Assembly (NCBI GenBank): GCA_019279435.1
Contig: JAAALK010000080.1
Coordinates: 33,510,778-33,574,777, forward strand
Length of the DNA stretch: 64,000 nucleotides
Source of the DNA: Zizania palustris
Lineage: Eukaryota; Streptophyta; Magnoliopsida; Poales; Poaceae
Direction of reading: 5' to 3'
In this document: positions 44,455 to 55,175 of the stretch, in pieces
Position numbering within the stretch: the stretch's first letter is position 1
Layout: every line of letters begins with the position of its first letter
Notes under the pieces: generated by a model
The model's database searches: none
Seen by the model: only the letters and a program-made list of their open reading frames with translations
Told to the model about the DNA's origin: nothing
Program-made: the position numbers and the translations under genes

Positions 44455-45420
44455 CTATTCAAAACAAGCACAAACGAGCATTTATTAGTAAAGAAGGTTT
44501 GAACATATAAAAAAACATGTAATATGAAGTATATTGCATATCCATGTATGAAAACAATTACTAAACCCACCCATGGTCTATAGGAAAAGATAGGTCCTAA
44601 ACCCACCAAGAGTGACCGACAAAACGTGGTATTTATGACGAGCCATGAGTCCGAACGAAATTTCAGCAGCATAACCCCGTTGTTCTCCAATTGCACGTCT
44701 GATAGTGGTGCAATGGAGAACAACAAGGTTATGTTACTGAAATCTCATTCGGACTCATGACTCATCATAAAACCACGCTATGTCGCCCACTCTGAGGTTG
44801 TCCAAAAAGGGACAATTCCGGACCTGCACATCTCACACGCATGACACGTGTGAGACATGTTGGTTCGAAACGGGTGACGCATAGGTTTCGTTACACTATC
44901 TACGTTGTTGTCAAATAAAAAATTGCATACGAAAAGAAGTATATATAATAAAGTATATATATAATATACTAATCACCGTAATGAAATCATCAACAAATCA
45001 GAAATTAACACAAGAATATAATTAATAGCGTATATAATAGAACATCGCAAACGAAACACTTGTAATAGCATAAATAGTCAACGTAATGAATCAATTCCAC
45101 TTGACATGCATGCACTAGCAAATGAATCAATTATTCATTTTATTTATCACATACTACGACAAAATTTAAGTGTGTCGATCTATCATACTATCAATCTCGA
45201 TCAAAATTTAAGTGTCACTACAACAAAATTGTATTCCGATATAGGTACTACGACAAAATTGTATTTCGATATAGGTACTAGCAAAAATACTATCAATTCA
45301 CACCAAATATTCACAATTCACAATACAATTCAATTCACACCAAATATTCACAATTCACAAATACAATTCACAAAGTAAATAAACTATTCAATGACAATGC
45401 AAGTGAGGGGTAAAAATTAC
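44455..45420 (-). other. probable 5'-UTR intron of the CACTA gene
   Basis: The minus strand shows an acceptor TTTTGAATAG ending at 44455, right before the G of G-ATG, and a candidate donor GTAATT at 45420-45419 at the edge of the GC-rich block. AT-rich and non-coding. In En/Spm the catalytic TNPD frames lie inside the first intron; here no such frame is present. Confidence 0.5.
45216..45330. repeat. internal copy of the CACTA terminus plus ~33-bp tandem duplication
   Basis: CACTACAACAAAA at 45216-45228 equals the first 13 bp of the element. The following ATTGTATTCCGATATAGGTA recurs about 33 bp on with small changes. Confidence 0.65.
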
Positions 45421-45860
45421 TCGGTGGACGGCGATGCTCGGCGGCGACGGTCAGCGGGCGATGATGGATGGGCAATGACGACGACGATGGGCCAGCCGGA
45501 GGGGGTGCAGTGGCGGCGTGCTGTCGACCGATGGCAGAGGATGGCGTGGGCGGCGGCGGGCGATGGCGGTAGGACCGGCGAGGACGGCGGCGGGGGCGGG
45601 CGGGGGCCGATGGCAACGGGGAGGCGGCGCGGGCGGGATGCGGCCAGGAGGCGGCGGCGGCACCTGGAGGAGGCGGCCGCGGGAGGCGGCGGGCGGGCGG
45701 GCGGCGGCGGGCGGGGCGGCCGGCGACGGGCGGGGCGGCCGGCGGCGGCGGGCAGCCGGTGGCGGCGGCGCAGGCTGGGCGCGGGAGGAGGCGGCGGTGG
45801 GTGTACTGTGCGCGCGTACAAGGAGTTAGGTCTCCCTGTACGCGCGCGCGGTTGGGGAAA
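45421..45860 (-). promoter_or_regulatory. GC-rich first-exon/control region of the CACTA element
   Basis: About 440 bp dominated by CGGCGG triplets between AT-rich DNA and the right subterminal repeats, upstream of the TNP1-like gene. Position and composition match the GC-rich untranslated first exon of En/Spm (its downstream control region, a methylation target). Overlapping arginine/glycine-rich open frames in all readings are compositional. Confidence 0.55.
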
Positions 45861-45869
45861 AACCCCCTA

Positions 45870-46080
45870 ACTTCTTCCGTCGGCGTTAATGCTGGCCGAC
45901 GGAAGTTAGGGGGATCCGAGCGGCCGCGGAAAAATCCCCGCTAACTTCCGTCGGCCACTGTCAGAAGCCGACGGAAGTTAAGTTAACTTCCGTCGGCCTC
46001 CACGAGCCGACGGAAGTCAATTAACTTCCGTCGGCTTTCCCAAAAGCCGACGGAAGTTAATTTGGCCGACGGAAGTTTAT
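45870..46080. repeat. right subterminal repeats of the CACTA element
   Basis: At least nine CTTCCGTC / GACGGAAG cores, mostly as AACTTCCGTCGGC and complement pairs, the same motif as at the left end. Confidence 0.88.
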
Positions 46081-46095
46081 CGTTTTCCTGTAGTG

Positions 46096-46098
46096 TCG
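46096..46098. repeat. target-site duplication TCG, right of the CACTA element
   Basis: Matches 41396-41398. Confidence 0.88.
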
Positions 46099-46429
46099 AT
46101 AGAAACACCGTTACTATTTCAGTTTCTATCTATACAATTATTATTCTCATTTTCATTCCCGCATACCATTTTCTATGCTCGAGGCGCCTACAGGCCCATC
46201 TGCAGCCTGTGGACATTTTGTATAACCCACACTACACCTTCCCCTATACTGTTCATCTTCTCTCGTCGGGGCCTCATCTCACCGCTCTCGCTGGCCATCT
46301 CTCCTGCCGGCGCCAAGCCGCAGGGCATAGCTCTCGCCAGCCATCTCTCCTGTCGAGGCTGAACAGCAGACGTGGGGCGCAGCTCTCACCGGCAATCTCT
46401 CCTGCCGTGACCAAAGCAAGCAAAACAAA
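46099..46429. other. sequence between CACTA element and recognisable copia LTR
   Basis: No gene. Three degenerate units of about 53 bp at 46278-46412, each with CTCTCGC(T/C)GGCCATCTCTCCTG-like text. May be the outer part of the LTR of element E, but no similarity to the Sirevirus LTRs was seen. Confidence 0.45.
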
Positions 46430-48499
46430 ACAAGCTTTCTCCAGAAGGTCCATGCATATATTGCTGATACTTCGAAGGGTCGCTTCAAATCATGGAAGGC
46501 TTGTCGTGGCTTCATCAATATTGTCTTCGGTACACGGACGGACGACAGTCGAGTTGGAGGAGCTGCAAAGATATGGTGGTCCACTACGAAGACGTGGTGC
46601 AAAGGTGATAACTGACAGGGGCTTCGACGGTTTCGGCTCAAAACCGTCACAATTGAAGACAATGCTTTATAGTGGAGATGCAGTGGCGGAGCTAGACCAA
46701 AAATGTAGACGGGCTAAGTTCAAAGGATCAAGAGTTCAATACACTTTATTTAGTAAAATTAATTATTTTTGTTCAATATTTGTTCTTTGATTCATGAAGT
46801 TCTCATAATTTATTCTTGTATTATTGTGAGAACTAGCTCCATTCGTGTTTATATTGTTTGAACTTGAATGATAAACGAACGGTGTTCTTTTATTTATATT
46901 GTTCACATAAGATTCTAAGAAATAAGATTCTAAGAAGTAATAAGCAATAAAACATGCAATAAGTATTATGCACGGTGCAGAGGGGCACTGACCACAGTAG
47001 TGCAGGACGGTAGGACATGGTCGATGTCTGCTGTAGGTGGTGTGGCCACGTGGGGGCCTAGTCAGAATAGGCGGGGTGGCTTGCTGAGATTTTAATTGAG
47101 ATAAAATTAAAATAAAATTATAAATACATGAATGGCTGGTTATTATAGATCACTTGATGATTCTGTCCACGTGTATATGCTATTATAGGAGGAAATTATG
47201 TATATATACAGGCAATGCAGTTTAGGAGAAAGTTAAAAAGTATACATGAAAAATAGATAAAATCATGTAGGTAAATAAAAAGACAAGGAAATTGAAGAAA
47301 AAGAAGACAACATACGTGAGATTTTACCACATTCAACATAAAAAAGAGGAATAGGGGGAGCTGGATGGCAGTAGTAGGGGCGCGCGCGCCCCCTAGCCCC
47401 CCTATATTTCCGCCACTGTGGAGATGTATCTAGAGATGCATACTACCGAAGTAAATTAGGCACTTCATCAAGTGCTGCGAGGCTCCATTGAATCGAATGC
47501 GTAAAGTTGATACAGTGTGGATCTTCGAATAAAGTGTAAAGTAGGACTACCTATAATACTCCTGGACTATGTGAGTCCGAAAATCTGTAAACCCTAGGGG
47601 TAAGATAGTCACTTCGCATGTCCGAAAATATGTAAAAAGAAGGGTAGGCTGAGGTTTAGGGTAATACTTTTTTCACACTTGTGCCTAGGTTTAGAACCTT
47701 CTACTTTATCATTCATCCTAGAGCCAACCGCCACTCTTTATTCTTAGAAGCTTTTTGTGTTTCCTATTCTTGCAATGAAATCATTGTTTGATCTTTGCTC
47801 TTTGATTCATATATTGCATGAACTTGTATCTGGTATTCTTATTTCACGCGTGTGTATTTTGAGTACTGTTGAGTTTTTATATTGATTTCTTGTATAGGAA
47901 GAAATGTTTCTCTAATGTGTTTGTAATTTGTTCTCCGTGGAGTTCTTATCGTCACCCTATGTGAACCTCCGAAAATTCATGAACAAGTTTACACCGATGT
48001 TTTTCTCTCTGTGATTTTCAAGTTTGACACCACACTTTGCTCTGTTGTGTAACGGAGGCAATCTCTCAAGAATACACTAGCAATTTGGTGTTCGACATAG
48101 TCTGTGTGCAAAGCTTGTTTTCTCAGTTCACCACGAGGCCATCTTGCGGAGTCCCCTTCAAAGCTTTTTTGTGAATCTCTTCAAAGTACAGTCTCCTGTA
48201 CGAAGCCTAGTGCTTGTCATTAGTGCGAACCCTTTTACGGAGTACTACTCGGGAAGTTTTCATTTTATAAGGTTGTGCGGAGTTCATATTTACGAAGCAT
48301 AGTTTGAATTTGTTTGTGTCCACTATTATGAGTGAAGTCGTATGAACTCTGGTGAACAACCAATACAAAGTTTCAATTCAGAGTGTCGTCTATACCTTCA
48401 AACTAGACCCAGCAAAGGCTGTCTTCGAAGTCAATTTTTTAGTGAAGAAAATTTTAAGCTCACATTCACCTCCCTCTGATCGCTTTTTCCAGTGCAACA
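46430..48499 (+). repeat. LTR remnant of element E
   Basis: Matches the reverse complement of the Sirevirus LTRs in parts (CGGTACACGGACGGACG near 46528, TTCGGCTCAAAACCGTCA near 46632). Ends ...CAGTGCAACA at 48499, then AT and the primer site. A TG start was not located. Contains the 738-bp hAT-type insertion. Confidence 0.7.
46681..47418. mobile_element. hAT-type non-autonomous DNA element (738 bp)
   Basis: Left end CAGTGGCGGAGC, right end inverted CAGTGGCGGAAA (10 bp shared). Flanked by the 8-bp direct repeat TGGAGATG at 46673-46680 and 47419-47426. An 8-bp duplication with CAGNGGCGG-type ends is typical of hAT. AT-rich interior without coding capacity. Confidence 0.88.
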
Positions 48500-48501
48500 A
48501 T

Positions 48502-48513
48502 TGGTATCAGAGC
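48502..48513 (+). other. primer binding site of element E
   Basis: TGGTATCAGAGC, perfect initiator tRNA-Met type, 2 bp after the LTR end. Confidence 0.9.
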
Positions 48514-48562
48514 TGGTTAGATCACTAGTTAACCTTAACCGGTTTTGTGATCAGTTAGCGAC

Positions 48563-49765
48563 ATGGAGAGACATGAGAAAATTCCTTGTTTGATGAGAAT
48601 GATTTTTCTTACTAGAAGGTGCGTATGGATGCTTATATTCTAAGCCAAGGAAGTGCCATCTAGGATATTGTGGATGGGTATGTGATTCCTGACACTCGAA
48701 CTATTCAAACATAGATTGAACAGTATGATTGCAATAACAAGGCAAGAAATATATTGTTCACAAGTTTGCATAGTAATGTGTTTGACAGGGTTCAACACAT
48801 CCGAATTGCTAGAGAAATCTAGACTACTTGGTTGTTTTTCATGAGGGCTCTACCCAGATTAAGGCTAGATGTCAAAGCACGTACAACCAAGAATATCAAA
48901 TATTCATGCAAGGCCCTAGTGTATCTGTAGACGCCATGTTTGCATGGTTTGATGGAATTTTAAGCAATCTTTATTGCATTAGAATTTGGCTTACTCAGAT
49001 CATGATAAGGTGATTAAACTTCTCTATGCTCCTGATCGTAGCATATGGAAAGTAAAGATCTCTAGCATTGAGGAGTCGTCAGGTTATGACACGTTAACAT
49101 GCGATGAGCTCTTTAGTAATCTTAAGTCCACTGAGATAGTCAAGGCATTTTGTCTAGGAAATGGAAACTCTTTGTCACAAAATATGGCACTAGTTTCATG
49201 TCCTAGTAGTGGTACTCTAGTTGGAACCAGTACATCTAATACTTGTGCTTTTGTGAGTGGTTTTTCCTTGTTCTCTTTGGTCTCTGTCACAAAAGAACAA
49301 GTGGACACCTTAGATGATGAAGAGCTTGCTCTTAATGTTAAAAAGTTTACTCGGTTCTACAGTGATAGAAGAGATCAAAGGAGAGGAGATTCCCGTGGAT
49401 GTTTTGAATATGGTGAATCTTCCCATTTTAAGGCTGAGTGTTCTAAACTCAAGAAGAGAGAAGAGAGTGACATAACCAACCACCAACAGAAAAACAAAAA
49501 GCCATTTTACAAAAAGAACTGTGTCAAAATAGCTCAGAGAGCAGCCAAAGCGGCTTCTAGAGCTTTCATGGCGGTTCTCAGTGACATTGACACTGCGTCG
49601 ATTGAGCCGAGCTCTGATGAGGATGAACCGCAAGAGAAGAAAGGAAAATACTTCACTTGCCTTTACTTCATGGCAAACATCAACTCTGATAGCAACAACA
49701 AGCCTGGATCATTGTTGACACGAAAATGTGCCCCCGCACTTTGTGTCAGTTCGATGATCCAAAAG
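48563..49765 (+). pseudogene. gag: gag of element E, decayed, cut by gap
   Basis: ATG at 48563. The first 260 bp hold several TAG codons at positions where family members have tryptophan TGG (for example in the motifs equivalent to YWKV, AIW and EIW). Frame changes occur near 48830 and 49000. From 48986 the frame is open to the gap for about 260 codons, with CD-rich helical Gag sequence, a zinc knuckle whose second cysteine is tyrosine (CFEYGESSH, where family members have CFECG), a lysine-rich block and a serine/acidic block. The altered knuckle and upstream stops make this a pseudogene. Confidence 0.8.
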
Positions 49766-50765
49766 NNNNNNNNNNNNNNNNNNNNNNNNNNNNNNNNNNN
49801 NNNNNNNNNNNNNNNNNNNNNNNNNNNNNNNNNNNNNNNNNNNNNNNNNNNNNNNNNNNNNNNNNNNNNNNNNNNNNNNNNNNNNNNNNNNNNNNNNNNN
49901 NNNNNNNNNNNNNNNNNNNNNNNNNNNNNNNNNNNNNNNNNNNNNNNNNNNNNNNNNNNNNNNNNNNNNNNNNNNNNNNNNNNNNNNNNNNNNNNNNNNN
50001 NNNNNNNNNNNNNNNNNNNNNNNNNNNNNNNNNNNNNNNNNNNNNNNNNNNNNNNNNNNNNNNNNNNNNNNNNNNNNNNNNNNNNNNNNNNNNNNNNNNN
50101 NNNNNNNNNNNNNNNNNNNNNNNNNNNNNNNNNNNNNNNNNNNNNNNNNNNNNNNNNNNNNNNNNNNNNNNNNNNNNNNNNNNNNNNNNNNNNNNNNNNN
50201 NNNNNNNNNNNNNNNNNNNNNNNNNNNNNNNNNNNNNNNNNNNNNNNNNNNNNNNNNNNNNNNNNNNNNNNNNNNNNNNNNNNNNNNNNNNNNNNNNNNN
50301 NNNNNNNNNNNNNNNNNNNNNNNNNNNNNNNNNNNNNNNNNNNNNNNNNNNNNNNNNNNNNNNNNNNNNNNNNNNNNNNNNNNNNNNNNNNNNNNNNNNN
50401 NNNNNNNNNNNNNNNNNNNNNNNNNNNNNNNNNNNNNNNNNNNNNNNNNNNNNNNNNNNNNNNNNNNNNNNNNNNNNNNNNNNNNNNNNNNNNNNNNNNN
50501 NNNNNNNNNNNNNNNNNNNNNNNNNNNNNNNNNNNNNNNNNNNNNNNNNNNNNNNNNNNNNNNNNNNNNNNNNNNNNNNNNNNNNNNNNNNNNNNNNNNN
50601 NNNNNNNNNNNNNNNNNNNNNNNNNNNNNNNNNNNNNNNNNNNNNNNNNNNNNNNNNNNNNNNNNNNNNNNNNNNNNNNNNNNNNNNNNNNNNNNNNNNN
50701 NNNNNNNNNNNNNNNNNNNNNNNNNNNNNNNNNNNNNNNNNNNNNNNNNNNNNNNNNNNNNNNNN
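49766..50765. other. assembly gap, 1000 N
   Basis: Exactly 1000 N. Left flank is plus-strand copia E, right flank minus-strand copy 3, so the rest of both elements is missing from the assembly here. Confidence 0.99.
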
Positions 50766-52655
50766 AAGCAGAAACGACTTAAGTCTATCATACCAAGCCC
50801 GAGGGCCTGCTTGAGTCCATAAAGAGCCTTATGAAGTTTAGGACTTTATGTGGGTACTTGGGGTTTTCAAAACAGGGGGTTGTTTACATAAACATCTTCG
50901 CCTATGAAGCCATTAAGAAAAGCACTTTTGACATCCATTTGATAGAGTTTGAATCCCCGGGATGACGCAAAGGCAAGCAAAATCATAATGGCCTCAAGGC
51001 GAGCAACAGAGTGCAAAAGTTTCGGTAAAATCAATCCCTTCTAGTTGAGAAAAGCCTTGAGCTACAAGTCTAGCCTTGTTTCTAACTATAGTCCCATCCT
51101 CCCCTTGTTTATTTTTGAAAATCCATTTTGTTCCAATGAAATGAACATTTGGTGGAGGATCAACTAAAGACCAGACTTGGTTTCTCTCAAAATTTTCAAG
51201 TTCCTCATGCATGGCATTGATCCAACTAGAATCAGAAAGTTGCATGACTAACATCTAAGGGCTCGAAAGAAGCAACAAAAGCGGAATCAATGAAATGAGC
51301 ATGAGAACGTGTTACCCTTTGATCAAGCTCACCAATGATCTGCTCGGAGGGTGCATCTGTTTGAACATGATGTGGAGCCTCGCGGCGGGATGCAGTCTCC
51401 CCCTCAACTTGTGCGTTGGAGTGGTCCAAGATGACCGATGTTGAGGTAGTCGCTTTGGGACCTCGGGCCGAAGTAGTTGAAGCGGGGTCGCTTCGGGGGT
51501 TGATGTCGAGGGAAGTAGGGGGTTCATCCTCGAATTCTCTGGGATCTTCTTCTTCGAAGATGAGTAACCTTGGGCTGTCTCCCAAAACGCAGCTCATAAG
51601 ATGTCAAATTAAAATTGAGCGCAAGGAATATACGGTTAGAGGATGTAACATGCAGTGTTCATGGCCTCAGCCCAGAATTTTCTAGGAGTCCTATGCTCAT
51701 CAAGCATCGTCCTAGCCATCTCAACCAAAGTGCGGTTTTTCTCTCAACAACACCGTTCTGTTGAGGAACCCGCGAGCAGAGAATTGATGTTCTATGCCAT
51801 GCTCCATGCAAAAGTCAACAAAGAGACTATTCTTGAACTCAGTCCCATTATCACTTCGAATGAATTTCAATGCACTAGGGAGTTCAGTAAAAAGTCTCAA
51901 AGCCAAGCTCCGAAAGTGTGAAAACACTTCATCCTTGCTGGCAAGAAAGAAGACCCAAGAGTAGCGAGAGAAATCGTCGACAATAACTAATACATACCAC
52001 TTGCCGCCTAAAGAACTAACCCGAGAGGGACCTACAGTGTCCATATGGAGAAGTTCTCCGGGTTGTTCAGTCATCACTGTGGTGACTGGCGAATGCGAAG
52101 CGGCAATCATTTTTCCATGTCGACAAGGAGCGCAAAACTAAATTCTTCTCAAACTTGAGCTTGGGCAATCCTCGGATCAGACCTAGGGCACTCAAACGAG
52201 CGAGCAACTCAAAGCTCATATGCCCTAGTCTCCTATGCCACTTCCAAAGCTCAGAAGTTAATGAGCAGCAAGACAATGAGAAGAACCAGATGACTCTGAA
52301 AAATCAGCTCCAAAACTCTCCAACTCTAAAGATCTTACACACCACAACGCCATCAGAATTGAGCACTTGCGAAGTATCGCGATGAATCGCACTTCGAAGC
52401 CCTCATCAAGCAACTGAGATACAGACAGCAAATTGTATCCCAAATTTTCAACCAAAGCAACATCTTTGAGAGTGAAATGCGAGTTAATTCTTACCACACC
52501 TTTACCTTTCACTCTACTCCTTCGATTGTTACCGAAGGTGATATGTTCCCTTTGCTTGGTTGTGGTGAGGCTGGAGAACCAAGCTGCATCTCCGGTCATG
52601 TGGCGCGAACAACCGAGTCCATGATCCATGTGCCCTCCAAGCCTCGATTTGTCGC
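50766..52655 (-). pseudogene. pol: pol of Sirevirus copy 3 (partial), multiple frameshifts
   Basis: Pieces of protease (DSG region near 52620, with a missing G that disturbs the frame), the integrase zinc finger (HRRLGH near 52240), the integrase core (SDNGTEF near 51830) and the RT start (51254-50994) are readable in different frames. At least eight one-base deletions or insertions relative to copy 2 and a deletion of about 350 bp near 51560 that joins the acidic linker to the integrase C-terminus. Confidence 0.85.
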
Positions 52656-55111
52656 CTACACATGATAGAATATCTCGATCGCTCAGTGCTGGGGTGAGTG
52701 AAAAAATGACGAGGCATCCAGCACTGAGTGACACGAGTAGTAGGCGCAGTAAAAGTAGACGGTCTACGCACATGATAATCTGAATGATGCAAAGTGCGAG
52801 GTCTACCTACATGCAGTGATCGCAAAGCATGACGAGGTCTCCTATTCTGATGAGGTACAAAGCTACTCGCCTGAGGTCTAACACCATATGGAACATGGTG
52901 AACACCTCGAGGAACAAAACCTCTCTGAGAACCACGAGGAGCCTCAAAAACAGGACGATAGTAACACTCAGACTCATGCTACCTAAAGATGGGTAATGCA
53001 TGTCCTGGTAACTCATCGCCTGAGAGCGTCGCTCATCCTTGATGCGACGAAAATAGAACCCAACCAAATGACCCACCCGCTGACAATAGGAACAATGAAA
53101 CACTCTCCTCGGACACTCTCATGGGTCACAAGAGCAACTCTCACCGGCTCCTTGGGCTTCTGCTGAGTGGTTATCTTGGGAGGATTTTTCTTGGCAGGAG
53201 GTGTGGTTTTCTTGGTGGTCGGGTAGGCTTTTTGGCTGATGGGGTGTCTAACAGAGCTCTTTCTTTCTCTAGGTAGTGGGAGAGGTAAAAACAGTTTTGG
53301 TCTTACTGTCTGAAGGAATCCTCTCAAAACCCAAACCTAGAGCTACCCCTGCTCTGTCAGCACACAACTTGGTCTTGGCCAAGAGCAAATCCATCCTACC
53401 CTTTCCCTCAGTGCATTTATTAACCACGGAAAGAAGGTATTCATTTTCTGACATGAGGTTTTCAGCTCGCTCTCTAACAGTGCCTAGCTGGTCCTTAAGG
53501 GTAATGCAAGTGTCACAAACAGGTTGCACATCCCTAGAACTACCGGCCCTCTCCAATCTAGCCTCTAAATCATGAACATGTTTATCACGTAAATTAATGC
53601 TCTCGCGTAATAAAGAACAGTTCATGCATTCAATAATATCATGAGGTCTAGAATCCACCTCCAAAAGCTGCTTCTGTGCAGTCTCAAGCTCAAAAAGAGT
53701 TTGAGCATGTACAGAACGCAACTGAGCAAGCTCACCCATGACAGTGGTACAAGAATCACATTCAGCATCATTAACTTTAGACTTAAGCATGGCATATTCA
53801 GTAGAAACATATTCTAGCCTAAGTCTAAGGTCTTTTCTTTCTCTAGCGGCTTGCACAAGCAATCTATCCTGACCAAGAACTACTTCATTCAGCTCATCTA
53901 ATTTAATCAATAGCTGGTCAGATGATAGAGTTACCTCAGATGGTCAAGCTCATCGCCGCTGTGATCGCTGTCGGCCATGAAGCAAAGGCCGGTGAAATCT
54001 CGTCCCTTCTTGTCCTTCTTGTCCTCCTTCTTGGGGACTCCTCCTCCTCAGAGCTCGACTCCTCAGTTGAGGACGTGTCGATGTCGCTGAGAGCAGCAAC
54101 AAATGCTCTGGAAGCGGCCTTGGCTACTTTCTTAGGCCATCTTGCTGCGCTTACCCTTCACAAAGGGTTTCCTCTCCTTCTTGTGGTATTTAGGGTGCTC
54201 ACTCTCATCTCTCTTCTTGAGCTTGGGGCAGTTGGCCTTGATATGAGAAGTGTCGCCACACTCAAAGCAACCACTAAAACCACTTCTCCTCTGATCCCGT
54301 CTCTCATGATGAAAACGGGTGAACCTCCGGGCAATGAGAGCAAGCTCATCATCATCTAGAGTGTCCACCTGCTCCTTTGTGATGGAGACCAGGGAAGACA
54401 AAGCAAAACCATCTGCAAAAACACAAGTGCCAGATGTACTTGGGTCTACAGTGGTGCCACGGCTAGTGCTAGAAACCAATGCCAATGGCTGTGGCAAAGA
54501 GCTTCTGTCACTGCAAGAGATGCCTTGGCAATCTCTGTGGACTTCATCTTGCTGAAGAGCTCATCACAGGTCAAAGTGTCATAACCTGCAGACTCCTCAA
54601 TGCTGGATATCTTCACTTCCCATATGCTACGGTCAAGAGCATAAAGAAGCTTGATAGCCCTATCATGATCATTGTAAGCAAGCGTCCCGTTGGATCGCAA
54701 GTTACTCACTATTGCATCAAAGCGAGAAAACATGCCATCTATAGATTCACCAGGTGCCTGCACAAACAGCTGATACTGTTGGTTGTATGTGCTTTGGCGC
54801 CTGGCCTTAATCTGTGTAGAGCCCTCATGAAAAATAGTGAGAGTGGTCCAAATTTCCCTAGCAGTCCTAAGGTGCTGCACCCTATCAAACTCACTCCGGC
54901 TCAAACCAATGAACAATATATTCCTTGCCTTGGAGTTGGCATTATACTGATCCTTCTCTGTTTGAGAGGTGCGAGTCTCAGGGATGAAGTATTGTGAGTC
55001 CACAATCTCCCAAATTGCATTTCCTTGGCTTAACAAGTAAGCCTCCATGCGCACCTTCCAGTATGCAAAATCAGTCCCATCGAACAGAGGAATTTTACTG
55101 CCTCTATCCAT
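52656..55111 (-). pseudogene. gag: gag of Sirevirus copy 3, several frameshifts
   Basis: ATG at 55111-55109. The first zinc knuckle (CFECGDTSH) and the KLKKRDESE segment stay in frame where copy 2 is shifted. Breaks: a lost base near 54509, an extra G near 54135 (TTAGGCCATC versus TTAGCCATC), a lost base near 53941, further ones near 53270, 53205 and 53110, and more around the second knuckle. It ends at the conserved UAG at 52656-52658. Since these breaks differ from those in copies 1 and 2, each copy decayed on its own or carries its own sequence errors. Confidence 0.85.
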
Positions 55112-55161
55112 GTCGCCAACAGATCACAAAACCGGTTAAGGTCAACTGGTGATCTTAACCC

Positions 55162-55173
55162 GCTCTGATACCA
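55162..55173 (-). other. primer binding site, copy 3
   Basis: Minus strand TGGTATCAGAGC, perfect, 2 bp from the LTR. Confidence 0.92.
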
Positions 55174-55175
55174 AT

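Larger units (their letters stand above)
41399..46095 (-). mobile_element. CACTA (En/Spm-type) DNA transposon, 4.7 kb
   Basis: Ends CACTACAACAAAACAG and, inverted, CACTACAGGAAAACG, flanked by TCG duplications. Both subterminal regions hold many copies of an AACTTCCGTCGGC motif in both directions. The single recognisable gene reads minus strand from a GC-rich non-coding first exon near the right end to a stop at 42068. No TNPD/TNP2-type catalytic transposase (DDE) frame is seen, so the element is probably non-autonomous and would rely on a related element. Confidence 0.93.
46430..49765 (+). mobile_element. Ty1/copia element E (Sirevirus-like), plus strand, cut by gap
   Basis: LTR remnant to 48499, perfect primer site, then a gag pseudogene running into the 1000-N gap. 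Gag is clearly related to that of copies 1-3 (TKEQVDTLDDEELAL, RAAKAASRAFMAVLSDI) but more diverged, and lies on the opposite strand. A hAT-type element interrupts the LTR. The left border of the LTR was not determined. Confidence 0.78.

Noticed and set aside
45391..45870. 159-codon plus-strand and 134-codon minus-strand open frames
   Set aside because: Pure CGG-type composition with overlapping open frames on both strands. Better explained as the GC-rich leader of the CACTA element.
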